Positions 1-8,497 of a DNA stretch of 64,000 bases are shown in pieces. How positions within the stretch are numbered: the stretch's first letter is position 1; the number at the start of each line of letters is the position of its first letter. The stretch is from assembly GCF_022341425.1 (NCBI RefSeq), contig NZ_JABFUC010000011.1, forward strand, positions 62,001-126,000. The letters are read 5' to 3'. The notes under the pieces were generated by a model. That model was not told the origin of the DNA and made no database searches. It saw only the letters and a list, made by a program, of their open reading frames with translations. The stretch comes from Billgrantia campisalis. Its GTDB lineage: Bacteria > Pseudomonadota > Gammaproteobacteria > Pseudomonadales > Halomonadaceae. The translations under genes and the position numbers were made by a program.

Positions 1-944
1 GTGGCGGCCACGTCCGGCAGCAGCGCGCGGGCCAGCCACACGCCGCTGAAGATGCCGGCCAGGGCGCCGATGATCCCGAGTAGCAGCAGCTCGGCGACCA
101 GCAGCGCGACCAGGCGGCGGCCCGACACGCCCAGGGCGCGCAGGGTGCGTAGCAGCCCCAGGCGCTGCTCCAGCGCCAGGCCCAGCGCCGCCTGGACGAT
201 GAACAGCCCCACCACCAGCGCCAGCAGCGCCATGGCGGTGAGATTGAGATGGAAGCTCTCGGTCAGTTGGCCCGGCGAGGCCAGGGTCTCGGCGCGGCTC
301 AGCCGCAGCCCCTCGGGGGCGGTGGCCAGGGCGCCCGGCCGGGTCACCAGCCGCGACAGGGTCTCGCCGCTAGCCAGCAGGGCCGCCGCGGCGGCGATAT
401 CCATCACCAGGGTGTCGGGGGGCAGCGCCGGGGCCAGGGCGAGCGGCGGCAGGCGCTGGCCATCGGCCAGCCGCGGCGTGGCGCCTGAGGCCTCGCTTGC
501 CCCCACGCCCAGCGCGGCCAGGGTGTCGGAAGCGAGCCGCGTCTGCCAGGGAGGCGTGAGGAAGCCAGTGAGGTCACCGGCGCTATCGGCGGCGGCAAAG
601 GCGCTGTCGCCGGGCAGGGTCAGGGGGTCGATGCCGATCAGCGTTAGCCGGGTGCCGTCCGGGGCCTCCAGGGTGCCCTCCAGCAGCGGCGAGACCGGCA
701 GGCCGGCGCGGCGTAGCCGCAGGTAGTCCTCGCGGGTCAGCGGCTCACCGTCGCGGCGCTCCAGGCGGTCCAGGTCGGTGGTGAACAGCGCCTCGGCGCG
801 GGCATAGCTGTCCCGCGCCGAGGCGTTGATCGCCTGGACGCCGCTCCATAGGGCGCTGGCCACCCACAGGCCCAGCAGCAGCATGGCCAGCTGGCCCGGG
901 TGGCGCTTGTAGTGGGAGAGCAGGGTAGCTAGGGCGGTGAGCAT
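1..944 (-). CDS. ABC transporter permease, FtsX/MacB-like (3' end outside window)
   Basis: Open minus-strand frame from an ATG at 944 that runs off the left edge (314 codons seen). The N-terminus has one hydrophobic segment (about residues 18-32, LAMLLLGLWVASALW), followed by a large extracytoplasmic domain of about 200 residues. A second set of hydrophobic segments begins near residue 240 (LTAMALLALVVGLFIVQAALG, LLVAELLLLGIIGALAGIFSG). This is the architecture of FtsX-domain permeases of lipoprotein/macrolide-type exporters. It lies downstream of the ATPase gene at 1691-2368 on the same strand, so it is probably that ATPase's membrane partner. The substrate is unknown. Confidence 0.8.
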   Translation of the reverse strand, partial: MLTALATLLSHYKRHPGQLAMLLLGLWVASALWSGVQAINASARDSYARAEALFTTDLDRLERRDGEPLTREDYLRLRRAGLPVSPLLEGTLEAPDGTRLTLIGIDPLTLPGDSAFAAADSAGDLTGFLTPPWQTRLASDTLAALGVGASEASGATPRLADGQRLPPLALAPALPPDTLVMDIAAAAALLASGETLSRLVTRPGALATAPEGLRLSRAETLASPGQLTESFHLNLTAMALLALVVGLFIVQAALGLALEQRLGLLRTLRALGVSGRRLVALLVAELLLLGIIGALAGIFSGVWLARALLPDVAA

Positions 945-1010
945 CAGGATAACGGATAGCCTGGGGTGATCGAGAATCGTCTCACACTCATGCCCCGACG
1001 GGGAGTCGGG

Positions 1011-1694
1011 CTAGTCAAGACCCAGCCACCTGGCCAGTCGCGACTGCCGGTGCCGGCTCAGGTACCAGGGCAGCAGGGCCATGACGGCGAGGATCATGAC
1101 GGCCGCCGTCATGCTGAGCAGGGGGTGGAGCTCGAAGGCCTGGCCGAGGCTGGCGAAGACCAGCGTCATCGGCAGCATGCCGATCACCGAGGCCAGGGCG
1201 AAGCGCCACGCAGAGATGGCGGTCACGCCGGCGGCATAGCTGATCAGGGCGAAGGAAAAGATAGGGATCAGGCGGGTGAGCAGCACGGTGACGAACAGCA
1301 GCCGCTGCGAGCCCTGGGCACCGAACAGCGGATTGTCCCGGAAGCGTTCGCGCAGCAGGTCACGTCCCAGCAATCTGGCGAGAAAGAAGGCGATCAGTGC
1401 GCCGGCCAGGGAGCCGCTCACCGCGAGCAAGGCACCGGGCAGGATCCCGAATGCCAGCCCCGCGGCGGCGGTGATCGGCAGGGTAGGCAGGGGGCCGACC
1501 ACCACCGTCATCACCATGAGCCCCAGCAGCAGCAGCGGCCCCAGCGCACCGCGGCTGTTCAGCCACTGCGACAGGGCCTCGGGCGACAGGGAGTCGGGCA
1601 TCCCCAGCTGCCTCAGCACCAGCCAGACCAGGGTCATGCTCATCGCCGCGGCGATCAGGACGCTCAAACGGAAAAGCCCGTCACGCTGGGTCAT
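1011..1694 (-). CDS. TVP38/TMEM64 (DedA-like, VTT domain) membrane protein
   Basis: The 227-residue protein is almost entirely hydrophobic. It has an N-terminal membrane segment (residues 9-28), a central GPLPTLPITAAAG stretch typical of the VTT/SNARE-associated fold, a re-entrant-like LTRLIPIFSFALISYAAG segment, and a basic C-terminal tail. Bacterial family members act in lipid or small-molecule handling at the inner membrane, but few have a defined substrate. Its start overlaps the end of the upstream ABC ATPase by 4 bases, so the two are translationally coupled. The ABC permease follows 66 bases downstream. Placement inside an ABC exporter operon is unusual and suggests a shared envelope role (inference). 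Confidence 0.85.
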   Translation of the reverse strand: MTQRDGLFRLSVLIAAAMSMTLVWLVLRQLGMPDSLSPEALSQWLNSRGALGPLLLLGLMVMTVVVGPLPTLPITAAAGLAFGILPGALLAVSGSLAGALIAFFLARLLGRDLLRERFRDNPLFGAQGSQRLLFVTVLLTRLIPIFSFALISYAAGVTAISAWRFALASVIGMLPMTLVFASLGQAFELHPLLSMTAAVMILAVMALLPWYLSRHRQSRLARWLGLD

Positions 1695-2368
1695 GTCGCT
1701 CCCGTGATGGCGGCGTCATCTACCCGGCCATGGGACAGGCGCAGGCAGCGGTCCAGCGGGGCCGCCACCCGGGGGCTGTGGGTCACCACCAGCAGGGCGC
1801 TGCCGGTATCGCGCACCAGCGCCAGCAGCAGGGTCAGCACCTCGTCGGCGGTCTCTTCGTCCAGGTTGCCGGTGGGCTCGTCGGCGAGCAGCAGCGCCGG
1901 GCGTGGGGCCAGGGCGCGGCCGATGGCCAGGCGCTGCTGCTGGCCGCCGGAGAGCTGCTCGGGGTAGCGCCGCTCCAAGCCGGCCAGGCCCAGCCGCTCG
2001 AGCAGCTCGCTCGACCAGGCGGGGTCGTCGCGCCCGGCGAGGCGCGCCTGCAGGCGCAGGTTATCGCCTACGTTCAGGCTCGGGACCAGGTGAAACTGCT
2101 GGAACACCAGCCCCAGGGTGTCGCGGCGCAGGTGGGCGCGGGCCGGTTCGGTCAGCGCCGAGAGTGAGCGGCCGGCCAGGCACACCTCGCCGCTATCGGG
2201 CAGGTCGAGGCCGGCGGCCAGATGCAGCAGGGTCGACTTGCCGCTGCCGGATTCGCCCATCAGCGCCAGGCTCTCGCCGGGGGCCAGGCGCAGGTCGATG
2301 CCCCTGAGCACCGGCAGCGGGCCCTGGGGCGTGGCATAGGCCTTGTGGACCTGGTGAAATTGCAGCAT
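1691..2368 (-). CDS. ABC transporter ATP-binding protein, LolD/YbbA type
   Basis: 225 residues from the ATG at 2368, preceded by an AGAAAGG ribosome site; an upstream in-frame ATG at 2407 would add 13 residues without similarity to the family. Walker A is GESGSGKST (residues 38-46). The Q-loop region is FQQFHLVPSLN, the signature LSGGQQQR, Walker B LLLADEPTGNLD, and a switch histidine sits in VVTHS. The DEPTGNLD and FQQFHL motifs are typical of the LolD/MacB/FtsE subclass that pairs with FtsX-type permeases, matching the downstream gene at 1-944. It energises a periplasm-facing exporter or extractor; the substrate is not evident. Confidence 0.9.
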   Translation of the reverse strand: MLQFHQVHKAYATPQGPLPVLRGIDLRLAPGESLALMGESGSGKSTLLHLAAGLDLPDSGEVCLAGRSLSALTEPARAHLRRDTLGLVFQQFHLVPSLNVGDNLRLQARLAGRDDPAWSSELLERLGLAGLERRYPEQLSGGQQQRLAIGRALAPRPALLLADEPTGNLDEETADEVLTLLLALVRDTGSALLVVTHSPRVAAPLDRCLRLSHGRVDDAAITGAT

Positions 2369-2416
2369 GGCCGAGCCTTTCTCGGGAAAAGGCTCATCGT
2401 CCCACAAGCGGCCTGC

Positions 2417-2944
2417 CTAGGCGAAGATGCGTTCGAACTCGTCAGTAAAGTCGGAGGAAGCAGGCTCAATTCCGAGCAGGCTATGGCAAAGCTGAATCAG
2501 CTTTCGTGCCGTCTGGAACAGCAATCCGCTGAGCTCATGGAGCAGGTTGAAGTGCTCGGCGATCTCACCGTAGTCCGTGGCGTAGTCATGAGCCGCCATG
2601 TTGCGCACGGCCCGGCAGCGTTGCCAATCAGCCATGGTGTCGATGACCTCCTGCTTCTCGAAGAAGGCCAGCACCTTCAGGAAGCTGTCGGTAGGCTCGC
2701 CCATCAACAGCGCGCTGTGGCGCATGGCGGAGGCGAGCGAATCTTGTAGCTTGGCAAACCGCTCATTGATGGCGGCCAGGGTCTCGAAGAGTTCCACGTC
2801 CTTCTTGTGCTTGCCCAGCCAGCCGGCCTCGATAGGCCAGTCGATCTTGGCATCGGACTCATGGAGGAACCAGGCACAGCGCTGGATGGCCTCCAGCAGC
2901 CTGGCCAGATGGCGATGCTGCTCGGCAAGTAGATCGGCGCTCAT
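2417..2944 (-). CDS. hepT: HEPN-domain toxin, HepT-like
   Basis: 175 mostly helical residues carrying the HEPN RNase motif R-x4-H-x-Y (R114, H119, Y121 in RNMAAHDY). In characterised MntA-HepT systems this toxin is an RNase and the tyrosine two residues after His is AMPylated by the partner nucleotidyltransferase. Its ATG overlaps the stop codon of the upstream MNT gene (2941-2944), the usual antitoxin-first coupling. At 175 residues it is longer than many HepTs of about 130-150. Calling it the toxin rests on motif and gene pairing; activity is not shown by sequence. Confidence 0.85.
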   Translation of the reverse strand: MSADLLAEQHRHLARLLEAIQRCAWFLHESDAKIDWPIEAGWLGKHKKDVELFETLAAINERFAKLQDSLASAMRHSALLMGEPTDSFLKVLAFFEKQEVIDTMADWQRCRAVRNMAAHDYATDYGEIAEHFNLLHELSGLLFQTARKLIQLCHSLLGIEPASSDFTDEFERIFA

Positions 2945-3243
2945 GCGGCATCATCCAGGGGTTGGGCCTGTGAGAGGGCGATGGCCTGAAACGGGGTCGG
3001 CGGCTGGCCCTGTGTATAATTCAGGATATCCACAGGCAGGTAGAGCGCCTGCTCCAGCGCGTACTTTATCTCGGCCAGCGTCAGGCGCGGCAGCGGCTGC
3101 GTCGTGATGACCAGTATGTCGAGGTCTCCGCCGCGACGACTGTCATCCAGGCGGGAACCGAACACCCGTATCTCGGCCTCGTTACCGGCTAGGTCATGCA
3201 CGATGTCGCGCAGGATCCTGGTCTGTTCATACGTCAAGCGCAT
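2941..3243 (-). CDS. mntA: Minimal nucleotidyltransferase antitoxin, MntA-like
   Basis: 100 residues from the ATG at 3243, with GGAG about 9 bases upstream; the ATG at 3258 is a less likely start. The pol-beta-type nucleotidyltransferase signature is complete: G29-S30-R then D40-L-D42 (GSRLDDSRRGGDLD). The family transfers AMP onto the tyrosine of the cognate HEPN toxin and neutralises it. It overlaps the HepT gene by 4 bases. The intact GSx9DxD motif separates it from degenerate, inactive MNT relatives. The 73 bases upstream separate it from the divergent AraC gene, and no clear operator was seen there. Confidence 0.85.
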   Translation of the reverse strand: MRLTYEQTRILRDIVHDLAGNEAEIRVFGSRLDDSRRGGDLDILVITTQPLPRLTLAEIKYALEQALYLPVDILNYTQGQPPTPFQAIALSQAQPLDDAA

Positions 3244-3316
3244 TGCGAGTCGCTCCATCGATGGCAAGATGAGTCTAGCACTTGCGTGCCTGATCGGTTC
3301 CAGAGGAGGAGCAATC

Positions 3317-4327
3317 TTGACCGTCACGGTCTCCATGCATTTCGTCAACGAGCTGTTTCGCGGCGTGCCGGCCATGGCGGCCGAGCGGGGCGACTATCTC
3401 AAGCGCGCCGGGATCTCGCCCTTCCTGCTCGAGGCGCCCCATGGGCGGGTCACCGTGGAGCAGTTCGCCACCCTCTACCGGTTGCTGGTGATCGAGTGCG
3501 ACGACGAGACACCGGGCTTCTTCGCCCGGCCGCTGCGCGGCGGCACCCTCAAGCTGCTCTGCCTGAGCCTGCTGGAGGCGCCGACCCTCAAGGTGGCGCT
3601 GCACCGCTACAAGCAGTTCTTCCGCATCCTGCTCGACGACTTCGGCTACGACTCCTCCGTGGAGGGTGACCTGGCGCGCGTCGCCCTGGTGGAGAAGCGG
3701 CCGCCGGCGGGCAGCCGCATCCTCATCCACGAGCTGATGCTCAAGCTGTTCCACGGCATCGCTTCATGGATGATCGCCCGCAAGATCCCGCCGATCCTGA
3801 TCGACTGTGCCTATGCCCAGCCGGCCCACAGCGCCGACTATCGCTACTTCTATCCCGGCCGGGTGCGCTTCGACCAGGCGGAGAGCGCCCTGTACATCGA
3901 CGCCGCCCTGCTGGAGGAGCCGGTCCGCCAGACCAAGCGCCACCTCGGCGACTTCCTGCAGCGGGCGCCGACGGACTGGTTCTACGTCTCCTTCGAGGAC
4001 CGCCTGGTTTCGCACCGGGTGCGCGAGCACCTGGCCCGCAACCTCGCCAGCTCCGGCTCGGTGCGCGACGTGGCGGTGGCGCTGCACATGTCGGTGCGCA
4101 CCCTGTCCCGGCGCTTGGCCGCCGAGGGCACCCACTTCCAGGCGGTGAAGGATGAGTTTCGCCGCGACTACGCCATCCAGGCCCTGACCCGCAGCGACCG
4201 CCCCCTGCTGGGGATCTCCGAGGCGCTGGGGTTCGAGGACCTGGCGTGCTTCAGTCGCGCCTTCAAGGCGTGGACGGGCAACTCGCCCGCCGCCTACCGG
4301 CGGGCGCTGGGCACCAGTCGGACGTAG
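3317..4327 (+). CDS. AraC-family transcriptional regulator (Arabinose_bd + HTH_18)
   Basis: 336 residues if the TTG at 3317 is used, which has an excellent AGGAGGAG ribosome site 6 bases upstream; the ATG at 3335 is the alternative. The N-terminal about 200 residues match the PF12625-type effector domain of OruR/ArgR-like regulators (for example GGTLKLLCLSLLEAPTLKVALHRYKQ, split here as one conserved helix region). The C-terminal about 90 residues hold two helix-turn-helix motifs (SVRDVAVALHMSVRTLSRRL and ISEALGFEDLACFSRAFK). It converges with the acyl-CoA ligase gene at 4394-6046 and is probably the regulator of that catabolic cluster (inference from position). Confidence 0.88.
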   Translation: MTVTVSMHFVNELFRGVPAMAAERGDYLKRAGISPFLLEAPHGRVTVEQFATLYRLLVIECDDETPGFFARPLRGGTLKLLCLSLLEAPTLKVALHRYKQFFRILLDDFGYDSSVEGDLARVALVEKRPPAGSRILIHELMLKLFHGIASWMIARKIPPILIDCAYAQPAHSADYRYFYPGRVRFDQAESALYIDAALLEEPVRQTKRHLGDFLQRAPTDWFYVSFEDRLVSHRVREHLARNLASSGSVRDVAVALHMSVRTLSRRLAAEGTHFQAVKDEFRRDYAIQALTRSDRPLLGISEALGFEDLACFSRAFKAWTGNSPAAYRRALGTSRT

Positions 4328-4393
4328 CCCCGATCTGCCAGGAGAGCCGCGTCTCTCCGACGATCGGTCGCCTCCGGCAGGTGCCTGTCTGGC

Positions 4394-6046
4394 TCAGACC
4401 TCCTGGCGAATGCGCTTCTTGTCGAGCTTGCCGACGCTGGTCTTGGGGATCTCGTCGACGAAGCGGATAAAGGAGGGGATCGCCCAGCGGTTGATCTTGC
4501 CCTGCTCGACGAACCCTGTGAGGAACGCCTTGAGCGCCTCGACGTCCGGCGGGTTGTTGAGGTCGCTGGCCACGGCCAGGGCCGCGGGACGCTCTCCCCA
4601 CTGGTCGTCGGGCACGCCGATCACGGCGACCTCGTCGATGCCGGGAAACTGGCCGATCAGATTCTCCAGGTCGAGTGAGGAGATCCACTCGCCGCCGGTC
4701 TTGATCACGTCCTTGATGCGGTCGCGGATCTGCAGGAAGCCGCGCTCGTCCAGGGCGGCCACGTCGCCGGTGTGCAGCCAGCCGTCCCGCCACAGCTCCT
4801 CGCTGCGGGCCTGCTCCTTGTAGTAGCCCTGGGTCAGCCAGGGGGCGCGCACCCGCACCTCGCCGACGCTCTCGCCGTCCTGGGGCAGCGGGGTGCCGGA
4901 TTCGTCGACCACCTGCAGGCGCACCAGCGGCACCGCGACCCCCGCCTTGCAGCGCCACGGCAGCTGGGTCTCGAAGTCGGCCTGGTCGATATCGCGGGGC
5001 AGGATATCGGCGGTCAGCAGCGGGCAGGTCTCGGACATGCCGTAGGCGCTGCGGGTGTCGATGCCCAGCTCCCACGCCTTGCGGGCCAGCGGCTGGGTCA
5101 GGGGGCTGCCGCCCACCAGCACCTTCCAGCCGGTGAGGTCGACCCGGCCCGAGCGGATCGGCTCCGCCGCCACCACCATGTTGAGCAGCGTCGGCACGCA
5201 GTGGGAGAAGTCGACCCGCTCCTCGACCAGCAGCTTGACCAGCATCTCCGGCTCGTAGCGGCCGGGATAGACCTGAGTGGCGCCCATCAGCGTGGCGGTG
5301 TAGGGGACGCCCCAGGCGTGGACATGGAACATCGGGGTGATCGGCATGTACACCTTGTCGCGATTGAGCAGCGCGAAGCCCGGCGACTGGAAGGTGCTGG
5401 CCTCGCCCAGGGTGTGCAGCACCAGCTGGCGATGGGTGAAGAACACCCCCTTGGGGTTGCCGGTGGTGCCGGTGGTGTAGAACAGCGTGGCCACCGCGTT
5501 CTCGTCGAAGGTGGGGAAGTCGTAGTGGCCGGGCTGCTCGGCCAGCAGCGCCTCGTACTCGCCCACCAGCGGCAGGGGGCTCTCCAGCGGCCGGGGCGCA
5601 TCCTGGCACAGCAGGTAGCCGCGGATACGCGGCAGCCGCTCGGCCAGCGGTTCGAGCAGCGGCACGAAGTCCTCGTGCACCAGCACGAAGTCGTCCTCGG
5701 CGTGCTCCATGGTGTAGTGGATCTGCTCCGGGGCCAGGCGCACGTTCACCGTGTGCAGCACCGCGCCGAGCATGGGCACGGCGAAGAAGGCCTCCAGGTA
5801 GCGGTGGCTGTCCCAGTCGAGCACCGCCACCACGTCGCCGGCGCGCACCCCCTGGGCGGTGAGCAGGTGGGCCAGCTGGTGGACGCGCTCGCGGAAGCGG
5901 CGGTAGCTGTGGCGGCTCAGGTCGCGGTAGACGATGGGGTTGTCGCCGGCCATGCGCACGCCGGAGTCGAGCAGGTCGCCGATCAGCAGCGGCGGGTTGG
6001 TGGCCGAAGGCGTGGCGGGCAGGACCTTGGGGGTAACGGTGTTCAT
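4394..6046 (-). CDS. Acyl-CoA synthetase (AMP-forming), medium/long-chain, AlkK-like
   Basis: 550 residues from the ATG at 6046, which has AAGGAG 7 bases upstream; an earlier ATG at 6073 lacks such a site. The adenylate-forming signature YTTGTTGNPKG is present (about residue 190), then GMSETCP, the TGDVA aspartate motif, the DRIKDVIKTGGEWIS hinge region and a C-terminal K in TSVGKLDKK. This activates a fatty acid or related carboxylate to its CoA thioester in the cytoplasm. It is the last gene of a minus-strand beta-oxidation-like cluster with thiolase, acyl-CoA dehydrogenase and a second ligase. Confidence 0.92.
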   Translation of the reverse strand: MNTVTPKVLPATPSATNPPLLIGDLLDSGVRMAGDNPIVYRDLSRHSYRRFRERVHQLAHLLTAQGVRAGDVVAVLDWDSHRYLEAFFAVPMLGAVLHTVNVRLAPEQIHYTMEHAEDDFVLVHEDFVPLLEPLAERLPRIRGYLLCQDAPRPLESPLPLVGEYEALLAEQPGHYDFPTFDENAVATLFYTTGTTGNPKGVFFTHRQLVLHTLGEASTFQSPGFALLNRDKVYMPITPMFHVHAWGVPYTATLMGATQVYPGRYEPEMLVKLLVEERVDFSHCVPTLLNMVVAAEPIRSGRVDLTGWKVLVGGSPLTQPLARKAWELGIDTRSAYGMSETCPLLTADILPRDIDQADFETQLPWRCKAGVAVPLVRLQVVDESGTPLPQDGESVGEVRVRAPWLTQGYYKEQARSEELWRDGWLHTGDVAALDERGFLQIRDRIKDVIKTGGEWISSLDLENLIGQFPGIDEVAVIGVPDDQWGERPAALAVASDLNNPPDVEALKAFLTGFVEQGKINRWAIPSFIRFVDEIPKTSVGKLDKKRIRQEV

Positions 6047-6095
6047 GGGTGGCTCCTTGTCGTTGTTGTTCACTGGCTGACGTGCCGGGTTTCGA

Positions 6096-7286
6096 TCATG
6101 CGCAACGTTCGATCAACAGGGCGATGCCTTGGCCCCCGCCGATGCACAGGGTGATCAGGCCGTAGCGGCCGCCGGTGCGCTCCAGCTCGGCCAGCGCCTT
6201 GATCACCAGGATGGCGCCGGTGGCGCCCACCGGATGGCCCAGGCCCACGGCGCCGCCGTTGGGGTTCAGGCGCTCGGCGGGAAAGTCCAGCGCCTGGGCC
6301 ACCGCCATGGCCTGGGCGGCGAAGGCCTCGTTGGATTCGATGACGTCGATATCGCCGATGGCGAGGCCGGCCTGCTCGAGGCAGCGGGTGACCGCGGGAA
6401 TCGGCCCCAGGCCCATCACGCCCGGCTCGACCCCGGCCACGGTGGCGGCGACCATGCGTGCGCGAGCCTTCAGGCCGTGGCGGGCGGCCTCGTCGGCATC
6501 GGCCAGCACCAGGCTGGCGGCGCCATCGTTGAGCCCCGAGGCGTTGCCGGCGGTGACCAGCCCGTCTTTCTGGAAGGCGGGCCTGAGCCGGGCCAGGTCC
6601 TCCAGGGTGATTGCCTCGCGCACGTGCTCGTCCTGGGCAAAGACCCGCTCGCCTTTCCCTTCGCGCACGGTGACCGGCAGGATCTGGTCGATGAAGCGCC
6701 CCTCGGCGATGGCGTGGGCGGCCTTGCGGTGGCTCTCCAGGGCGAACTGGTCGACCGCCTCGCGGGTCAGGCCGTAGCGGCTGGCGATGTTTTCGGCGGT
6801 GCAGCCCATATGGCCGCTGCCGAAGGGGTCGCTGAGGATGCCCAGCGTCAGGTCGGTGACGCCGGCGTGGCCCATGCGCAGCCCGAAGCGCGCCTGGGGC
6901 GGCAGCAGGTAGGCGCCGCGGCTCATGGACTCGGCGCCGCCGGCCAGGGCGAAGTGGCTGTCGCCCAGGGCGATCTGCTGGGCGGCGGAGATCAGCGCCT
7001 GCACGCCGGAGCCGCACAGCCGGTTGACGTTGAGCGCGGCGGCGCTGTCGGGCACCCCGGCGTCGCGGGCGATATGCCGCGCCAGGTAGGCGTCCTGGGG
7101 GCCGGTGGTGATGATATGGCCGTAGACGGCGTGGTCGATGGCCTCGGCCGCCAGCCCGCTGCGGGTGAGCGCCTCGCGGGCGGTGAGGGTGCCCATCTCA
7201 TGGGGGGCGAGCCCGGCCAGGCTGCCGCCGAAGCCGCCGATGGGGGTGCGAACGCCATCGAGGATGACGACGGAGTCGAACAGCAT
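6096..7286 (-). CDS. Acetyl-CoA C-acyltransferase (thiolase)
   Basis: 396 residues, the usual thiolase length. Nucleophile Cys91 lies in NRLCGSGVQ. The GLGHPVGATGA motif supplies the active-site His near residue 351, and Cys381 is in LCIGGGQGIA. The protein cleaves 3-ketoacyl-CoA or condenses two acetyl-CoA; sequence alone does not separate degradative FadA-type from biosynthetic use, but the neighbours (dehydrogenase, two ligases) point to degradation. GGAGGG precedes the ATG. A 10-base-pair GC hairpin lies between this gene and the upstream dehydrogenase gene. Confidence 0.93.
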   Translation of the reverse strand: MLFDSVVILDGVRTPIGGFGGSLAGLAPHEMGTLTAREALTRSGLAAEAIDHAVYGHIITTGPQDAYLARHIARDAGVPDSAAALNVNRLCGSGVQALISAAQQIALGDSHFALAGGAESMSRGAYLLPPQARFGLRMGHAGVTDLTLGILSDPFGSGHMGCTAENIASRYGLTREAVDQFALESHRKAAHAIAEGRFIDQILPVTVREGKGERVFAQDEHVREAITLEDLARLRPAFQKDGLVTAGNASGLNDGAASLVLADADEAARHGLKARARMVAATVAGVEPGVMGLGPIPAVTRCLEQAGLAIGDIDVIESNEAFAAQAMAVAQALDFPAERLNPNGGAVGLGHPVGATGAILVIKALAELERTGGRYGLITLCIGGGQGIALLIERCA

Positions 7287-7310
7287 GGGGTATCCCTCCA
7301 GTTGGATAGC

Positions 7311-7334
7311 CGCGCCCGGCGGATGCCGGGCGCG
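7311..7334. terminator. Intercistronic hairpin (attenuator or mRNA-stability element)
   Basis: Perfect inverted repeat CGCGCCCGGC - GGAT - GCCGGGCGCG in the 57-base gap between the acyl-CoA dehydrogenase and thiolase genes. No T-run follows on the minus strand, so full termination is unlikely; partial attenuation or 3'-end protection is more plausible. Confidence 0.5.
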
Positions 7335-7343
7335 GTGGGGTTG

Positions 7344-8495
7344 TCAGGCGGAACGGCCCAGCAGCGAGCGAGCGATCACTTCGCGCATGATCTCCGAGGT
7401 GCCGGCGTAGATGGTCTGGATGCGCGCATCCAGGTAGAAGCGCGAGATCGGGTACTCGCGGGTGTAGCCGTAGCCGCCGAACAGCTGCAGGCAGGCGTCG
7501 ATGGCGCGGCACTGCATCTCGCTGAGCTGCAGCTTGAGCACGGCGGCGTCGGTGGCGTTCATCTCGCCCCGGCGGTAGCGGGTCACGCACTGCTCGAAGT
7601 AGGCGCGGCCCATGTCGATCTGGGCGCGCACGTCGGCCAGGGTGAAGCGGGTGTTCTGGAAGTCGCCCACCGCCTGGCCGAAGGCGCGCCGCTCCTTGAC
7701 GTAGTCCAGGGTCAGCGCCAGGGCGCCCTCCATGGCGCCCAGGGCCTGGGCCGCCACCCCCAGCCGCTCGCGGGGCAGCTCCTGCATCAGGTAGGCAAAG
7801 CCCGCCCCCGCCTCGCCGAGCAGGGCGTCCTCGGCCAGCTCGATGCCGTCGAAGAACAGCTCGGCGGTGTCGCTGGCGTGCTGGCCGATCTTCTTGATCG
7901 GCTGGCCCCGCGAGAAGCCGGGCAGCGAAGCGTCGACCAGAAACAGCGAGACGCCCTTGGCGCCGGCGGCGGGGTCGGTCTTGGCGCAGACGATCACCAG
8001 GTCGGCTACCTGGCCGTTGGTGATGAAGATCTTGCTGCCGTCGAGCCGCCAGCCGTTCTCGGTGCGCCGGGCGCGGGTCTTCATCGCCGCCAGGTCGCTG
8101 CCGGCGCCCGGCTCGGTCATGGCGATGGCGCCGACCGCCTCGCCGCGGGCCATGGCCGGCAGCCAGCGCTGCTGCTGTTGCTCGGTGGCGATATGCAGCA
8201 GGTAGGGCATGACGATGTTGGCGTGGATGTTGTAGGCGCTGGCGAGTCCTCCGAAGCCCTGGCGCGAGATCTCCTCCAGGGCCAGCTGAACGATGGCGAA
8301 GTCGGCGCCGCTGCCGCCCAGCGCCTCGGGCAGGTCGATGCCCAGCAGGCCGGCGTCGCCGAGCGTCTCCCACAGCGAGCGCGGCATCTCGCCGGCGGCT
8401 TCCCACGCCTCGTAGTGGGGTGCCACCTCCTGCTCGAGGAAGCGGCGTATCGTGTCGAGAAACAGCGGCGTCATGTCGTCTTGGGGTGTGGTCAT
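7344..8495 (-). CDS. Acyl-CoA dehydrogenase
   Basis: 383 residues from the ATG at 8495, 2 bases after the stop of the upstream ligase gene. It has the three-domain acyl-CoA dehydrogenase fold: helical N-terminus, beta domain with AIAMTEPGAGSDLAAMKTRA and FITNGQ flavin/substrate contacts, and C-terminal helical domain with the catalytic region ending YGYTREYPISRFYLDARI and the GTSEIMREVIARSL tail. It oxidises a saturated acyl-CoA to the 2-enoyl form, passing electrons to ETF. No enoyl-CoA hydratase or hydroxyacyl-CoA dehydrogenase is in the window, so those steps must be encoded elsewhere. Confidence 0.93.
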   Translation of the reverse strand: MTTPQDDMTPLFLDTIRRFLEQEVAPHYEAWEAAGEMPRSLWETLGDAGLLGIDLPEALGGSGADFAIVQLALEEISRQGFGGLASAYNIHANIVMPYLLHIATEQQQQRWLPAMARGEAVGAIAMTEPGAGSDLAAMKTRARRTENGWRLDGSKIFITNGQVADLVIVCAKTDPAAGAKGVSLFLVDASLPGFSRGQPIKKIGQHASDTAELFFDGIELAEDALLGEAGAGFAYLMQELPRERLGVAAQALGAMEGALALTLDYVKERRAFGQAVGDFQNTRFTLADVRAQIDMGRAYFEQCVTRYRRGEMNATDAAVLKLQLSEMQCRAIDACLQLFGGYGYTREYPISRFYLDARIQTIYAGTSEIMREVIARSLLGRSA

Positions 8496-8497
8496 GG

